Below, piece by piece: positions 46,673 to 54,747 of a stretch of DNA of 61,647 nt (position 1 is its first letter; each line of letters begins with the position of its first letter). The position numbers were made by a program, and so were the translations under genes. The DNA lies in the NCBI RefSeq assembly GCF_001866655.1, contig NZ_MLYR01000074.1, positions 1-61,647 on the forward strand, written 5' to 3'. Source of the DNA: Bacillus sp. MUM 116 (GTDB taxonomy: Bacteria; Bacillota; Bacilli; Bacillales; Cytobacillaceae). The notes under the pieces were generated by a model. It was not told the origin of the DNA and did no database searches. It saw only the letters and a program-made list of their open reading frames with translations.

Positions 46673-48361
46673 ATGTCTGTTCAAGTAGAATTCGATTCCT
46701 CCTGGCAGGATGATTTTTTACATAGGATTGAACATGATGGTCCATGGGGAAACTGGGACCTTTTTAAACTCGCCGTAGAGGTTGAAAGGCATCTCGTAAT
46801 TCCAGAATTTGAGGGACTGCAGGCGCCAAGCCACCTGCCGCACTTAACTCCGCTTCCCCATCAGCTCGAAACAGCTAAACAAGTTATTGAAAACATGAAT
46901 GGAAAAGCAATACTTGCCGATGAAGTTGGACTTGGTAAAACCATTGAAGCGGGTCTTATTTTAAAAGAGTACATGATTCGCGGTTTGGTAAAAAAAGTAT
47001 TGATCCTAGTTCCTGCATCCCTTGTTACCCAATGGGCATCAGAACTAAACAGCAAATTTTTTATTCCAGCGGTTTCTCAAAGAAAAAGCTATGCCTGGGA
47101 ACAATGTGATGTAATTGTATCTTCCATTGATACAGCAAAACGAAATCCGCATCGCGATATCATTTACAATCAAAACTATGACCTTATTATCATTGATGAA
47201 GCCCATAAGTTAAAAAATAATAAAACAAAAAACTACGAGTTTGTTCAAAATTTAAAAAAGAAATTTTGTTTATTGTTAACCGCTACTCCGATTCAAAACA
47301 GAATTGAAGAGATCTTCAACCTTGTATCCCTTTTAAAACCGGGGCATCTGGGAAGTGAAACAGCTTTTTATGAAAAGTATAAACGGGATTCCCGTTCTCT
47401 AAATGATGATGAACACTTAAAAGAATTAGTTAATAAAGTAATGATTCGAAACCGGCGGAGTGACACAGGAATTGAATGGACAAAAAGACATGTTGAAACC
47501 ATTCCAATTGAATTTTCACCATCAGAAAAAGCACTTTATGAAGCCATTACCGATTTAAGGAGTGAAGGAGACTGGGTTCAAACCAGTGCCTTTTCGGTCA
47601 TGACCTTACAAAGAGAAGCATGCAGCAGCCGCGAAGCAGTTTTTTATACCCTTAAAAACATGCTGCAAAAAAAGGAAAACCCATCACCTGCCTTTGAGGA
47701 ACAGATTAATTATTTGATAAAAAAGGTCGAATCAGTTCAGCAGAACTCAAAAGCAGAAAAAGCGCTGGGGTTAATTCAAAAAGTAAATGATAAGGTGATT
47801 ATTTTTACCGAATATCGTGCTACACAACTATATTTACAGTGGTATTTAAAGCAGCATGGAATTTCTTCCGTACCCTTCAGGGGAGGTTTTAAGCGCGGTA
47901 AAAAAGACTGGATGCGGGAGCTTTTCCAAAAACATGTACAGGTCTTAATTGCAACTGAAGCAGGTGGAGAAGGGATTAACCTGCAATTTTGTAACCATAT
48001 TATAAATTTTGATTTACCATGGAATCCAATGAGACTTGAACAACGCATTGGGAGGATCCATCGTCTCGGTCAAGAAAAAGACGTCATGATTTATAATTTT
48101 GCCATCAAAAATACGGTTGAAGAACATATTTTAAAGCTATTATATGAAAAAATTGAATTATTTGAGAAAGTTATTGGCGAATTGGATGATATTTTAACAA
48201 AACTTGAATTTGGCAATATTGAGGACCATTTAATCGATATATTTGGGCAATCTTGTTCCGAAGGGGAAATGAGAATAAAAATGGAAAATCTTTCATCCAT
48301 GATTGAGCTAGCACGGAACATAAAGGAAGGAGATTCACATGCAGCAGCAGGAAATTCATAA
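46673..48361 (+). CDS. yqhH: SNF2-type DEAD/DEAH helicase YqhH
   Basis: This is a 562-residue SNF2-family ATPase. It has Walker A in ADEVGLGKT (82-90), DEAH at 175-178 (IIIDEAHKLKN), motif III LLLTATPIQN, and a C-terminal helicase domain with EAGGEGINLQFCNHIINFDLPWNPMRLEQRIGRIHRLGQ. It closely matches bacterial RapA/HepA-like enzymes in motifs but is short and has no added domains. The DNA or RNA target is unknown. It overlaps yqhG by 23 bp, so the two are translated together. Confidence 0.9.
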   Translation: MSVQVEFDSSWQDDFLHRIEHDGPWGNWDLFKLAVEVERHLVIPEFEGLQAPSHLPHLTPLPHQLETAKQVIENMNGKAILADEVGLGKTIEAGLILKEYMIRGLVKKVLILVPASLVTQWASELNSKFFIPAVSQRKSYAWEQCDVIVSSIDTAKRNPHRDIIYNQNYDLIIIDEAHKLKNNKTKNYEFVQNLKKKFCLLLTATPIQNRIEEIFNLVSLLKPGHLGSETAFYEKYKRDSRSLNDDEHLKELVNKVMIRNRRSDTGIEWTKRHVETIPIEFSPSEKALYEAITDLRSEGDWVQTSAFSVMTLQREACSSREAVFYTLKNMLQKKENPSPAFEEQINYLIKKVESVQQNSKAEKALGLIQKVNDKVIIFTEYRATQLYLQWYLKQHGISSVPFRGGFKRGKKDWMRELFQKHVQVLIATEAGGEGINLQFCNHIINFDLPWNPMRLEQRIGRIHRLGQEKDVMIYNFAIKNTVEEHILKLLYEKIELFEKVIGELDDILTKLEFGNIEDHLIDIFGQSCSEGEMRIKMENLSSMIELARNIKEGDSHAAAGNS

Positions 48362-49130
48362 CTTTTTAATAAAGTATTTTCAAGCCAATGAATGTGAAAT
48401 TATCGAAAACCAACCTGGATTTTTAACTGTACAATTAACCATTGAGTTAGATAAAGAATTAATGAATCGGCCCTTTTATTGGCATTATCTCGAGAAAACA
48501 GGCGGAATTCCAAATCCGATGAAGCTTACGTTTATTACAAACCAACAACTGGCGCCTGACAATGTTAATGGTGAAGCGATTTACTTTGGATCACCCAGAT
48601 TGCACCAAATATTTAATTCCACGAAGAACCTTGCCGGTTATATTCGACTTTATGAAAATCATAGCTTGCACAACAGACAAACGCCGTTACTACCCTGGTT
48701 GTGTATGAATGTGAAAATTTCGTACCAGTGTGATCGAAAGCGGGATATTTTTAAATCGATTGGTTTACAGCTTATAAATGGGCAAATGGTCGAAGATTTC
48801 CATGGACGGTTGTCACAAATGCGACTTACACCTAAAATCCCGGATTACTCTTATACTTTATCGCCATTAGTAAAACCGAAAAGCGGCATGACCAGAATTG
48901 AAAATTACCTGCGAAAAATCATTGAAGAAGACGATCATTCATGGGCAGAAGAGGCCCTAAAACGCTGGGAAAAGGACAGAAATCTATTAGACCACTTTTA
49001 TGAGGATATTGAAGAAGAAAACGAGAGCTATGAAACAGAAAATAAAGCACTGCAAGAACAATACGAGCCGAAAATTAATATCTCATTTATCAATGGCGGA
49101 CTGTTTTATTTAACCGAAAAGGCCATCTAA
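48339..49130 (+). CDS. yqhG: YqhG, partner protein of the SNF2 helicase
   Basis: This 263-residue soluble protein of unknown function is conserved next to yqhH in Bacillus. The N-terminal half is alpha/beta (MQQQEIHNFLIKYFQANECEIIENQPGFLTVQLTIELDKELM), and the last ~60 residues are strongly charged and helical (EEDDHSWAEEALKRWEKD, EDIEEENESYETENKALQEQYEPK). No catalytic motif is recognised. The start lies inside yqhH behind AAGGAAGGAGA. The coupling suggests the two proteins work together; that is inference. Confidence 0.85.
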   Translation: MQQQEIHNFLIKYFQANECEIIENQPGFLTVQLTIELDKELMNRPFYWHYLEKTGGIPNPMKLTFITNQQLAPDNVNGEAIYFGSPRLHQIFNSTKNLAGYIRLYENHSLHNRQTPLLPWLCMNVKISYQCDRKRDIFKSIGLQLINGQMVEDFHGRLSQMRLTPKIPDYSYTLSPLVKPKSGMTRIENYLRKIIEEDDHSWAEEALKRWEKDRNLLDHFYEDIEEENESYETENKALQEQYEPKINISFINGGLFYLTEKAI

Positions 49131-49163
49131 AAAGGTAAAGAAGCACTGCTTCTTTACCTTTTT
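49131..49163. terminator. Bidirectional terminator of yqhG and yqzE
   Basis: AAAGGTAAAGAAGC / GCTTCTTTACCTTT (14-bp stem, 3-nt loop) is followed by T residues on the plus strand and flanked by A residues for the minus strand. The yqzE stop codon lies inside it. Confidence 0.85.
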
Positions 49164-49339
49164 CTTCTTCGTTTCATTTCTGAATAAAAAATATAAGGCA
49201 GAATTCCGAACCAACGGAACCAAAAAGAGGCTTGTGCTGCTTTTCGTTCGGTTCGAATCCTTTTTCGTTCATCCTTTGGCTGATCCGCATATTTTACAAT
49301 GGTTTGCGTCATATATTTTACATAATCATTTGTTTTCAT
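49154..49339 (-). CDS. yqzE: Small conserved protein YqzE
   Basis: This 61-residue very basic protein (MKTNDYVKYMTQTIVKYADQP, then a run of Arg/Lys) has a short hydrophobic stretch near the C-terminus (FWFRWFGILPYIFYSEM). It is conserved at the end of comG operons in Bacillus; no function is established. The ATG at 49339 (AGG about 7 nt upstream) is preferred over a GTG two codons earlier. It follows comGG by ~68 bp. Confidence 0.8.
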   Translation of the reverse strand: MKTNDYVKYMTQTIVKYADQPKDERKRIRTERKAAQASFWFRWFGILPYIFYSEMKRRRKR

Positions 49340-49407
49340 CGACACACCTGCCTTAATCCTTCATTTCAAGTATGTCCATATTTTTTAAAATCAAACAGCT
49401 TTATTCC

Positions 49408-49791
49408 TCATGATTTTCCCATCCATTTTACAATCCTTTTTAATTTTGTATCAAAGTATCCACTTCCGATAACCGTTATTCCTGAATCGAACCGGAGTGT
49501 GAAATTAACTTTTTGAACACTATTTATTGGTACCTCAGCCTGATAATCCATTGTCCCATTTACATACTTAAAGGATCCTTTTGTCCGAATGGTCCCATTG
49601 GATTTATACATACTTTCGACCTTTTTGATGGAACTAAGGAAATAATACTCTTCTTGTAAAAGTATGGCGGTTTGATTTGCAACCTTTCTCCCTGTCAATA
49701 GCTGCTCCACACGGATGGAAAAAAACAATAAAAATACAAGTAAAACACATAGGGTAAGGGGATACGTAAATCCATTCTGATTTTTTCTCAT
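49408..49791 (-). CDS. comGG: Competence pseudopilin ComGG
   Basis: This is a minor pseudopilin of the DNA-uptake apparatus (127 residues). The N-terminus NGFTYPLTLCVLLVFLLFF resembles the pseudopilin segment but lacks the usual Glu at +5, as is known for ComGG. The rest is mostly beta. The ATG overlaps the comGF stop (ATGA), so translation is coupled. It is the least conserved comG gene, and identity rests on position plus this N-terminus. Confidence 0.85.
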   Translation of the reverse strand: MRKNQNGFTYPLTLCVLLVFLLFFSIRVEQLLTGRKVANQTAILLQEEYYFLSSIKKVESMYKSNGTIRTKGSFKYVNGTMDYQAEVPINSVQKVNFTLRFDSGITVIGSGYFDTKLKRIVKWMGKS

Positions 49792-50267
49792 GGGCTTGCA
49801 TTCCAATTAATAAAGGAGTATATAAAAATAGAATATTCTTTGCCCCAAATATCCATAACATTAACCTTTACGGCATTGTTTAAGAGAACAAAAGCAGCAT
49901 CAGAAACATTTTGTAATACAATTTCATTCCCGGAATTATTCACCCTTCTGCGAAGGTTATTACCAAATCGCTCATATAAAACCGTTTCTGTGTCATTTGT
50001 TAAAATCAACTTTCCTGAAACGACCTCCGCATGATTGTACATCCGAATTTCTTTTTTTAATTGACTACAAAAAACCTCCCACTCCAATGGCTGATGCTCC
50101 CCTTGTGTGGCTTTATCATTCAAGATTATTTGCATTAGCGGCACCATGAAAAAGACCAGCATTGAAAAAATAGCCAAGGCAAAAAGGGCTTCAATCAATG
50201 TAAAAGCCTGCTCATTCTTGCATACCGCAAATTTCTGTTTTGGAAACAAAGGCGTTTTCCTCAACAT
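49788..50267 (-). CDS. comGF: Competence pseudopilin ComGF
   Basis: This is a minor pseudopilin (159 residues). The prepilin motif is EQAFTLIEALFALAIF, with Ala rather than the usual Gly at the -1 position of the ComC peptidase cleavage site. The leader is unusually long (21 residues). The ATG at 50267 lies 9 nt after GAGGTG and overlaps the 3' end of comGE by 56 bp; no later in-frame start is available. Confidence 0.88.
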   Translation of the reverse strand: MLRKTPLFPKQKFAVCKNEQAFTLIEALFALAIFSMLVFFMVPLMQIILNDKATQGEHQPLEWEVFCSQLKKEIRMYNHAEVVSGKLILTNDTETVLYERFGNNLRRRVNNSGNEIVLQNVSDAAFVLLNNAVKVNVMDIWGKEYSIFIYSFINWNASP

Positions 50268-50559
50268 TTACACACACCTCTTTAACTCCAGAAATTGCAG
50301 AATCTCTCCAACTAATTTTGTATTTTATTCCAGCCTGAACCACTGAATAATTATTTTCTAATTTTCCCTCGATTATTTTAGCTTCAAGTTCTTGAAACAG
50401 CAGCTGTTTAGCCATTTTATCTATTTCAAGTTTTTTCGATTGGCTGTTTAAATCAACGATAATTGGGATAAAAAAGAGACACATCATGAACCAGGCCGAG
50501 AGCGAAAGCAACAGTTCTAGTAAAAAGAAGCCATTATAGCCATTATTCTTCTTTAACAT
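50212..50559 (-). CDS. comGE: Competence pseudopilin ComGE
   Basis: This is a minor pseudopilin (115 residues). The prepilin-like stretch is NGFFLLELLLSLSAWFMMCLFFIPII, with Gly-Phe at the cleavage site and Glu at +5. The ATG at 50559 has AAGGGAAGG 4 nt upstream; the open frame beyond it overlaps comGD. It retains two cysteines late in the protein (VCVNVE, EICGM). Confidence 0.88.
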   Translation of the reverse strand: MLKKNNGYNGFFLLELLLSLSAWFMMCLFFIPIIVDLNSQSKKLEIDKMAKQLLFQELEAKIIEGKLENNYSVVQAGIKYKISWRDSAISGVKEVCVNVEENAFVSKTEICGMQE

Positions 50560-50983
50560 AAAACCTTCCCTTTCCAAGCAAAAAGGTAATACGAAATTGC
50601 TTGTCCTTCGTTACAACAGTGAACGAACCGAATTTACTGACGTTTCCATCAGGCAGAAATCGAAAATATAATGGAAGTGTTCCTGGATTTACGTGAATGT
50701 CTCTTGAATAATATCGTTCAACCAACCTTGGGATATCATTACTTTCAAAAATATAATAGTTATATTCGTTTTCCATAAAGCTCACCGTGACCTCATGTTG
50801 ATGAGAAATGGCATATTGTTGTGCATAAATTAAGTCGGCTTTAAGCTGGGATATAAAGACTTCGTCCTCAATCCGATTCGATTGTGGTTTTATGGAAAAG
50901 ACTGTAATCGAGGAAATAATTAAAAAGATGGTGAGGACAAGTAATGATTCAATTAAGGTAAATCCTGCTTGACTCCTTTTCAT
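50543..50983 (-). CDS. comGD: Competence pseudopilin ComGD
   Basis: This minor pseudopilin (146 residues) has the typical leader and motif QAGFTLIESLLVLTIFLIISSI. The first base of its ATG overlaps the TGA of comGC (ATGA), a coupled arrangement. The C-terminal body is GspH-like (beta-rich). Confidence 0.9.
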   Translation of the reverse strand: MKRSQAGFTLIESLLVLTIFLIISSITVFSIKPQSNRIEDEVFISQLKADLIYAQQYAISHQHEVTVSFMENEYNYYIFESNDIPRLVERYYSRDIHVNPGTLPLYFRFLPDGNVSKFGSFTVVTKDKQFRITFLLGKGRFYVKEE

Positions 50984-51309
50984 TGAGAGGTGCTGGCAAC
51001 TTCTACAACGGTTCCGTCGGATTCTATTTTTACCTGTGTTGTGCCATTTGGACAGCCTTTTGCATCACTTCTTATATACCCGGCTGAAACTAACTCATCA
51101 ACAGATGAAGGCAGTTTTTTCTTTTCCATTTCATAGGCTTGAACTTGAGCCTGTACCATTTTTACAAACGCTTGACACCCCTTATCATTGATATTGGAAT
51201 TATGTTTTGTAATGTTTGGTATTGTAATAATTAATAAAACAGAAATAATTAACATAACAATCATCATTTCAATGAGTGTAAAACCCTTTTGAATTTTCAG
51301 TTTTTTCAA
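50980..51309 (-). CDS. comGC: Major competence pseudopilin ComGC
   Basis: This is the main pilus subunit of transformation, cleaved by ComC after G9 in QKGFTLIEMMIVMLIISVLL and assembled into the pilus. The 109-residue length is typical. It retains the Cys pair that forms the intramolecular disulfide (KGCQAF, KGCPNG). The start is a TTG behind GGAGG. The body ends TQVKIESDGTVVEVASTSQ. Confidence 0.93.
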   Translation of the reverse strand: MKKLKIQKGFTLIEMMIVMLIISVLLIITIPNITKHNSNINDKGCQAFVKMVQAQVQAYEMEKKKLPSSVDELVSAGYIRSDAKGCPNGTTQVKIESDGTVVEVASTSQ

Positions 51310-51328
51310 CAGTTCTCATCCTCCATTT

Positions 51329-52360
51329 TTATATTCCGTCCATTAAATGAAACATTGGCAATAGTATTGCTAAATACATTGAAACAACAAGAAATCCGAT
51401 AAAAAGATATAAAATCGGCTGAATCATTTTGAAGCTTTTCTCGATTAATTCTTCCATCGCGGTAACACAATGCCGGCTGAAAAATTGCAGCTCTTGTTCA
51501 AGTTTCCCATTTTCTTGTCCATGTTTAACGATCATCGGAAATTCTTTTTCAAAGAAGGAAAAAGAGGCTAAAATAGAATCGAATTTTTCACCGGTTACCA
51601 GCTTTTGTTTAATTTCCTTTCCGAGCTGACTGTAAAACGGCTGCCTGAGGTTCCTTTCAAAAAGCAGCAAAGCTTCGGAGACCGAAATTCCACCTGCCAG
51701 TAAAAAGCTAAGCTGAATCGAAAAATAGTGGGTAAATAACAATCTTAGAATTCTTCCTGCGAATGGAATACGAACGATATGAGAACGCTGCAAAAGAATG
51801 GACATTTTTCTAAAAATAAAGTAGTAATACATTGCTGTGAGCAGAAAAATGAAGAGTATGCCGATGATGATCTTGGGGAAATATTGGTCAAATACATAAA
51901 TTACTTTTGTGAAAAAATTAGCCTGAAGCCCCATTGATTTAAAGAGGGTCGTAAACCTTGGCAACAGTGTATTCTCAACAAAGACAAACAAGATTCCGGT
52001 AATAAATATTAGCAGCATCGGATACTGCAGCATTTTTAACATCTTCTGCACATCTTTATCCTTTACCAATGCCATTCTGCTTCCTTCTAAAAGCGCTTCA
52101 GCAAAGTTGCCGTGTTGTTCAGCAAAATAAACAAAGCCAATTAAATCTTTGTGAAAACCAAGTTTGTCTAATACCTCGTGAAATGGTAAGCCATTTTTTA
52201 AACCGATTAAACATTCACTTAATTCCTCCTTCCGATTTTCACTGAGGTGTAAGGAAATGGACTCAAGTGCCTCGGAAATCGGGTATCCTCTTGCCAATAA
52301 TTCACCCGTTCTTTTTAAAAGGGTTGCTTGTTCATTTACCGTCCATTTACGACGTTTCAT
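51329..52360 (-). CDS. comGB: Competence inner-membrane platform protein ComGB
   Basis: This GspF/PilC-family platform protein (343 residues) has two repeated cytoplasmic GspF domains and three hydrophobic segments (about 115-135, 165-190, 315-340). It carries force from ComGA to the growing pilus. It overlaps comGA by 14 bp. Confidence 0.93.
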   Translation of the reverse strand: MKRRKWTVNEQATLLKRTGELLARGYPISEALESISLHLSENRKEELSECLIGLKNGLPFHEVLDKLGFHKDLIGFVYFAEQHGNFAEALLEGSRMALVKDKDVQKMLKMLQYPMLLIFITGILFVFVENTLLPRFTTLFKSMGLQANFFTKVIYVFDQYFPKIIIGILFIFLLTAMYYYFIFRKMSILLQRSHIVRIPFAGRILRLLFTHYFSIQLSFLLAGGISVSEALLLFERNLRQPFYSQLGKEIKQKLVTGEKFDSILASFSFFEKEFPMIVKHGQENGKLEQELQFFSRHCVTAMEELIEKSFKMIQPILYLFIGFLVVSMYLAILLPMFHLMDGI

Positions 52361-53420
52361 AATTGTATACCAAGCGTTCGTATTCAGACTCTTTTATATA
52401 CCCCAGGGCAATACCTTTATTAATTACTTGATTGATTGTCCTATAACGTGTATCAATGTTTTCCCCCTTTGCAGCCCGCATGACTGTATTTAAATTTCTT
52501 CCTGATAATAGTTCAAACACACTTGCTCTTTTCCACCTTCCGTATGAATGGCAAAAAGGGGAACAGTCTCCCTTGCAAAATGGACAGGTCAATTCAACAA
52601 GGCGTTGTGCCGTTACAGCAATTAAGGTTTGCTCTACCTCCAGCCAATTTACACCGAATTCATGAAGTCTGTAAACTGCTCCCTTCGCATCTCTTGTATG
52701 CATTGTGGAAAGTACTAAGTGTCCAGTAAGTGCAGCCCGAACAGCAATTTTCGCAGTTTCACTATCTCTTATCTCTCCAACCATAATGATATCCGGGTCA
52801 TGCCGCAAAATAGCCTTTAATCCGGTAGCATAGGTGACCCCCGCTTTTTCATTTACTTGGACCTGCAAAACGGAATCATAATTTTTTTCGATCGGGTCTT
52901 CCAATGTAATAACATTGCGGTGAAATAAATGTGCAGTTTCATTAAGAAGCGAGTAAAGGGTTGTAGTCTTTCCAGATCCAGTTGGCCCGGTAAAAATTAT
53001 TAATCCGTGAGCGTGTTTAAGAAGGGCAAGTAATTTTCTCGTCATTGAAGGGAATAAGGAAAGCTGGTGAAATGGAATCTGTTCTTGTTGAGGCAAAAGC
53101 CGGATGACAAGGCTTTCTCGATTGTTTGAAGGCAGGGTGGATAATCTTAGTCCCATCAATTGACCATCGACATCGCAAAAAATTGAACCACTTTGCGGAC
53201 GTCTTCTTTCCCCAATATCCATATTTGCGGTAAATTTAAAATGTGAAATTAATTTGTCGCACTCTTCTTTTGGAAGGGATAATCGAGGAATTAGTTTGTT
53301 CGTTAAGCGGATTTGAACAAGTGTATCATTCTTTCGCGGAATGATATGAATATCTGTTGCTTGATTTCTCACGGCGTCTTTAATAATCCGATTCGCTAAT
53401 ATTTCAATTGCACTTTCAAT
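52347..53420 (-). CDS. comGA: Competence pilus ATPase ComGA, apparent ATT start
   Basis: This is a T2SS/GspE-type traffic ATPase that powers pilus assembly and, in B. subtilis, also growth arrest of competent cells. It has Walker A GPTGSGKT (145-152), Asp/His boxes (LEDPIEKNYD, GEIRDSETA, STMHTRDAKG) and a zinc-like Cys cluster CPFCKGDCSPFC. A GTG at 53372 is in frame but lacks a Shine-Dalgarno and omits conserved N-terminal residues. An ATT at 53418-53420 lies 8 nt after AAAGGAGG and gives 357 residues, in line with ComGA of B. subtilis. I therefore use ATT. Confidence 0.85.
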   Translation of the reverse strand: MESAIEILANRIIKDAVRNQATDIHIIPRKNDTLVQIRLTNKLIPRLSLPKEECDKLISHFKFTANMDIGERRRPQSGSIFCDVDGQLMGLRLSTLPSNNRESLVIRLLPQQEQIPFHQLSLFPSMTRKLLALLKHAHGLIIFTGPTGSGKTTTLYSLLNETAHLFHRNVITLEDPIEKNYDSVLQVQVNEKAGVTYATGLKAILRHDPDIIMVGEIRDSETAKIAVRAALTGHLVLSTMHTRDAKGAVYRLHEFGVNWLEVEQTLIAVTAQRLVELTCPFCKGDCSPFCHSYGRWKRASVFELLSGRNLNTVMRAAKGENIDTRYRTINQVINKGIALGYIKESEYERLVYNYETS

Positions 53421-53570
53421 GAGAATTACCTCCTTTACATTTTGTCTATAATATTACAGATTTCTATGTTATTCCCCCTTCTTTTTAATTGGTTGACCAT
53501 TAATAGAATAACCCAAATGTCGTCTTACAGGTATATGAATTTTCATTTAAATTTGACAAATTATTGACGA

Positions 53571-53586
53571 AAAATGTGAACATTTT
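53571..53586. promoter_or_regulatory. Palindrome in the comGA-regulator divergent region
   Basis: AAAATGTGAACATTTT is a perfect 7-bp-armed palindrome apart from its 2-base centre. It lies ~150 bp upstream of comGA and ~95 bp upstream of the divergent regulator. It does not match the paired ComK boxes (AAAA-N5-TTTT). It may be the operator of the adjacent regulator. Confidence 0.45.
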
Positions 53587-53681
53587 CTAAACATATAGTG
53601 TTAATGTTGTTTACCTTATTCCCGTGTTAGATTGACTGTATTATAATGAGTGTAAATTTTTGGGGTTCGAGGTGAAACCAG

Positions 53682-54377
53682 ATGGAACAAACATTAAAAA
53701 TAACAAATGTTTTATCAGATCCAACGCGTTATTATATTTATCAATACATTATTAAAAGGCATCAAGAGGTGACTGTACAAGAGGTTGCCGAAAATTTTAA
53801 TATCCATCCCAATGTGGCAAGATTGCATCTCTCAAAACTTGAGGATGTCAACATGTTAATTTCCGAATCAAAGAAAACAGGTAAAGGCGGCCGCCCAAGC
53901 CGTTTGTATAGTCTATCTGATGACCTAATACAGCTTCACTTTCCATTCCGAGACTATATGTTATTATCCAAAGTGGCGGTTCAAACAATGCTTACACTTG
54001 GAGAGGAAGGAAAAAAAGCCCTATATTTAACAGGAAAACGGTTTGGTACTGAAATAATCGAACAAGAAATGGCAAAAAGATCTCTCGGGGATGAATTAGA
54101 TTTTGAAGAAAAGCTAAATATATTAAAAAGCGCTTCAACACTTGCAGGTTTTTATCCAGAATTTGAAGCAAACGGGGATCAATCAAAAATCTATTTTCAG
54201 ATTTATAATTGTCCATTTAAGGAAGTAGCAGAAGAACACGAAACCGTTTGCAGTATGCACCATGAATTTCTAAAGGGTATGTTTGAGGTCTTATTCTCTA
54301 CCGTTGAGTTGGTTGAAAAAGAGAATATGTTAAATGGCTGTGAAACATGTTCCTATCAAGCATTCATAACAAACTAA
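53682..54377 (+). CDS. HTH regulator with a SufR-like cysteine signature
   Basis: This 231-residue regulator has an N-terminal winged helix-turn-helix (about 5-75, LSDPTRYYIYQYIIKR ... NIHPNVARLHLSKLEDVNMLI) and a C-terminal domain with four cysteines: C177-x12-C190-x29-C220-x2-C223. The first spacing equals that of SufR iron-sulfur repressors, whose cysteines bind a cluster; the later spacing differs. It could sense iron-sulfur status or redox; the target genes are unknown. It is divergent from comGA and has no place in B. subtilis that I recall. Confidence 0.7.
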   Translation: MEQTLKITNVLSDPTRYYIYQYIIKRHQEVTVQEVAENFNIHPNVARLHLSKLEDVNMLISESKKTGKGGRPSRLYSLSDDLIQLHFPFRDYMLLSKVAVQTMLTLGEEGKKALYLTGKRFGTEIIEQEMAKRSLGDELDFEEKLNILKSASTLAGFYPEFEANGDQSKIYFQIYNCPFKEVAEEHETVCSMHHEFLKGMFEVLFSTVELVEKENMLNGCETCSYQAFITN

Positions 54378-54461
54378 TACGAAACCATTATTTACATTAC
54401 CCTAACTTTTACCTTATAATATTGTAATGATGGTATTCGTAGGGTAAAAGGAGGGATACAT

Positions 54462-54704
54462 ATGGATCGCATGTTCAGAGTATTAGGGTTCTGGACGGGT
54501 ATTTTTACAGTTATGTTTTATCTCGGTGGTATGGATAAAACTGCATTGTTATTCTTGGCCCAAACTGGATTCTTCGTTCTGCTCAGCTATCTAAAACTAT
54601 CCGAACGTATGTATATGTATGTTTTCGGAGCATATTTAACTATTTTCTTTGCCGGTTTCACTTATTGGACAACATTCATGATGCCTCTAGGTGCAGCAGA
54701 ATAA
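54462..54704 (+). CDS. yqgY: DUF2626 membrane protein YqgY
   Basis: This 80-residue membrane protein has three hydrophobic segments (about 5-23, 28-44, 51-74) and very few charges. The DUF2626 family is confined to Bacillaceae and has no known function. Its Shine-Dalgarno is AAGGAGG, 8 nt before the ATG. It is followed by a terminator. Confidence 0.85.
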   Translation: MDRMFRVLGFWTGIFTVMFYLGGMDKTALLFLAQTGFFVLLSYLKLSERMYMYVFGAYLTIFFAGFTYWTTFMMPLGAAE

Positions 54705-54711
54705 GAAAAAA

Positions 54712-54743
54712 AACACTGGTGCCTAGCGTTCCAGTGTTTTTTA
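54712..54743 (+). terminator. Terminator of yqgY
   Basis: AACACTGG / CCAGTGTT (8-bp stem) is followed by TTTTTTATTTT, 10 bp after the yqgY stop. Confidence 0.85.
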
Positions 54744-54747
54744 TTTT

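Noticed and set aside
53520..53600. ComK box pair upstream of comGA
   Set aside because: The A/T-rich stretches do not give AAAA-N5-TTTT twice at an accepted spacing; I could not support a ComK site.
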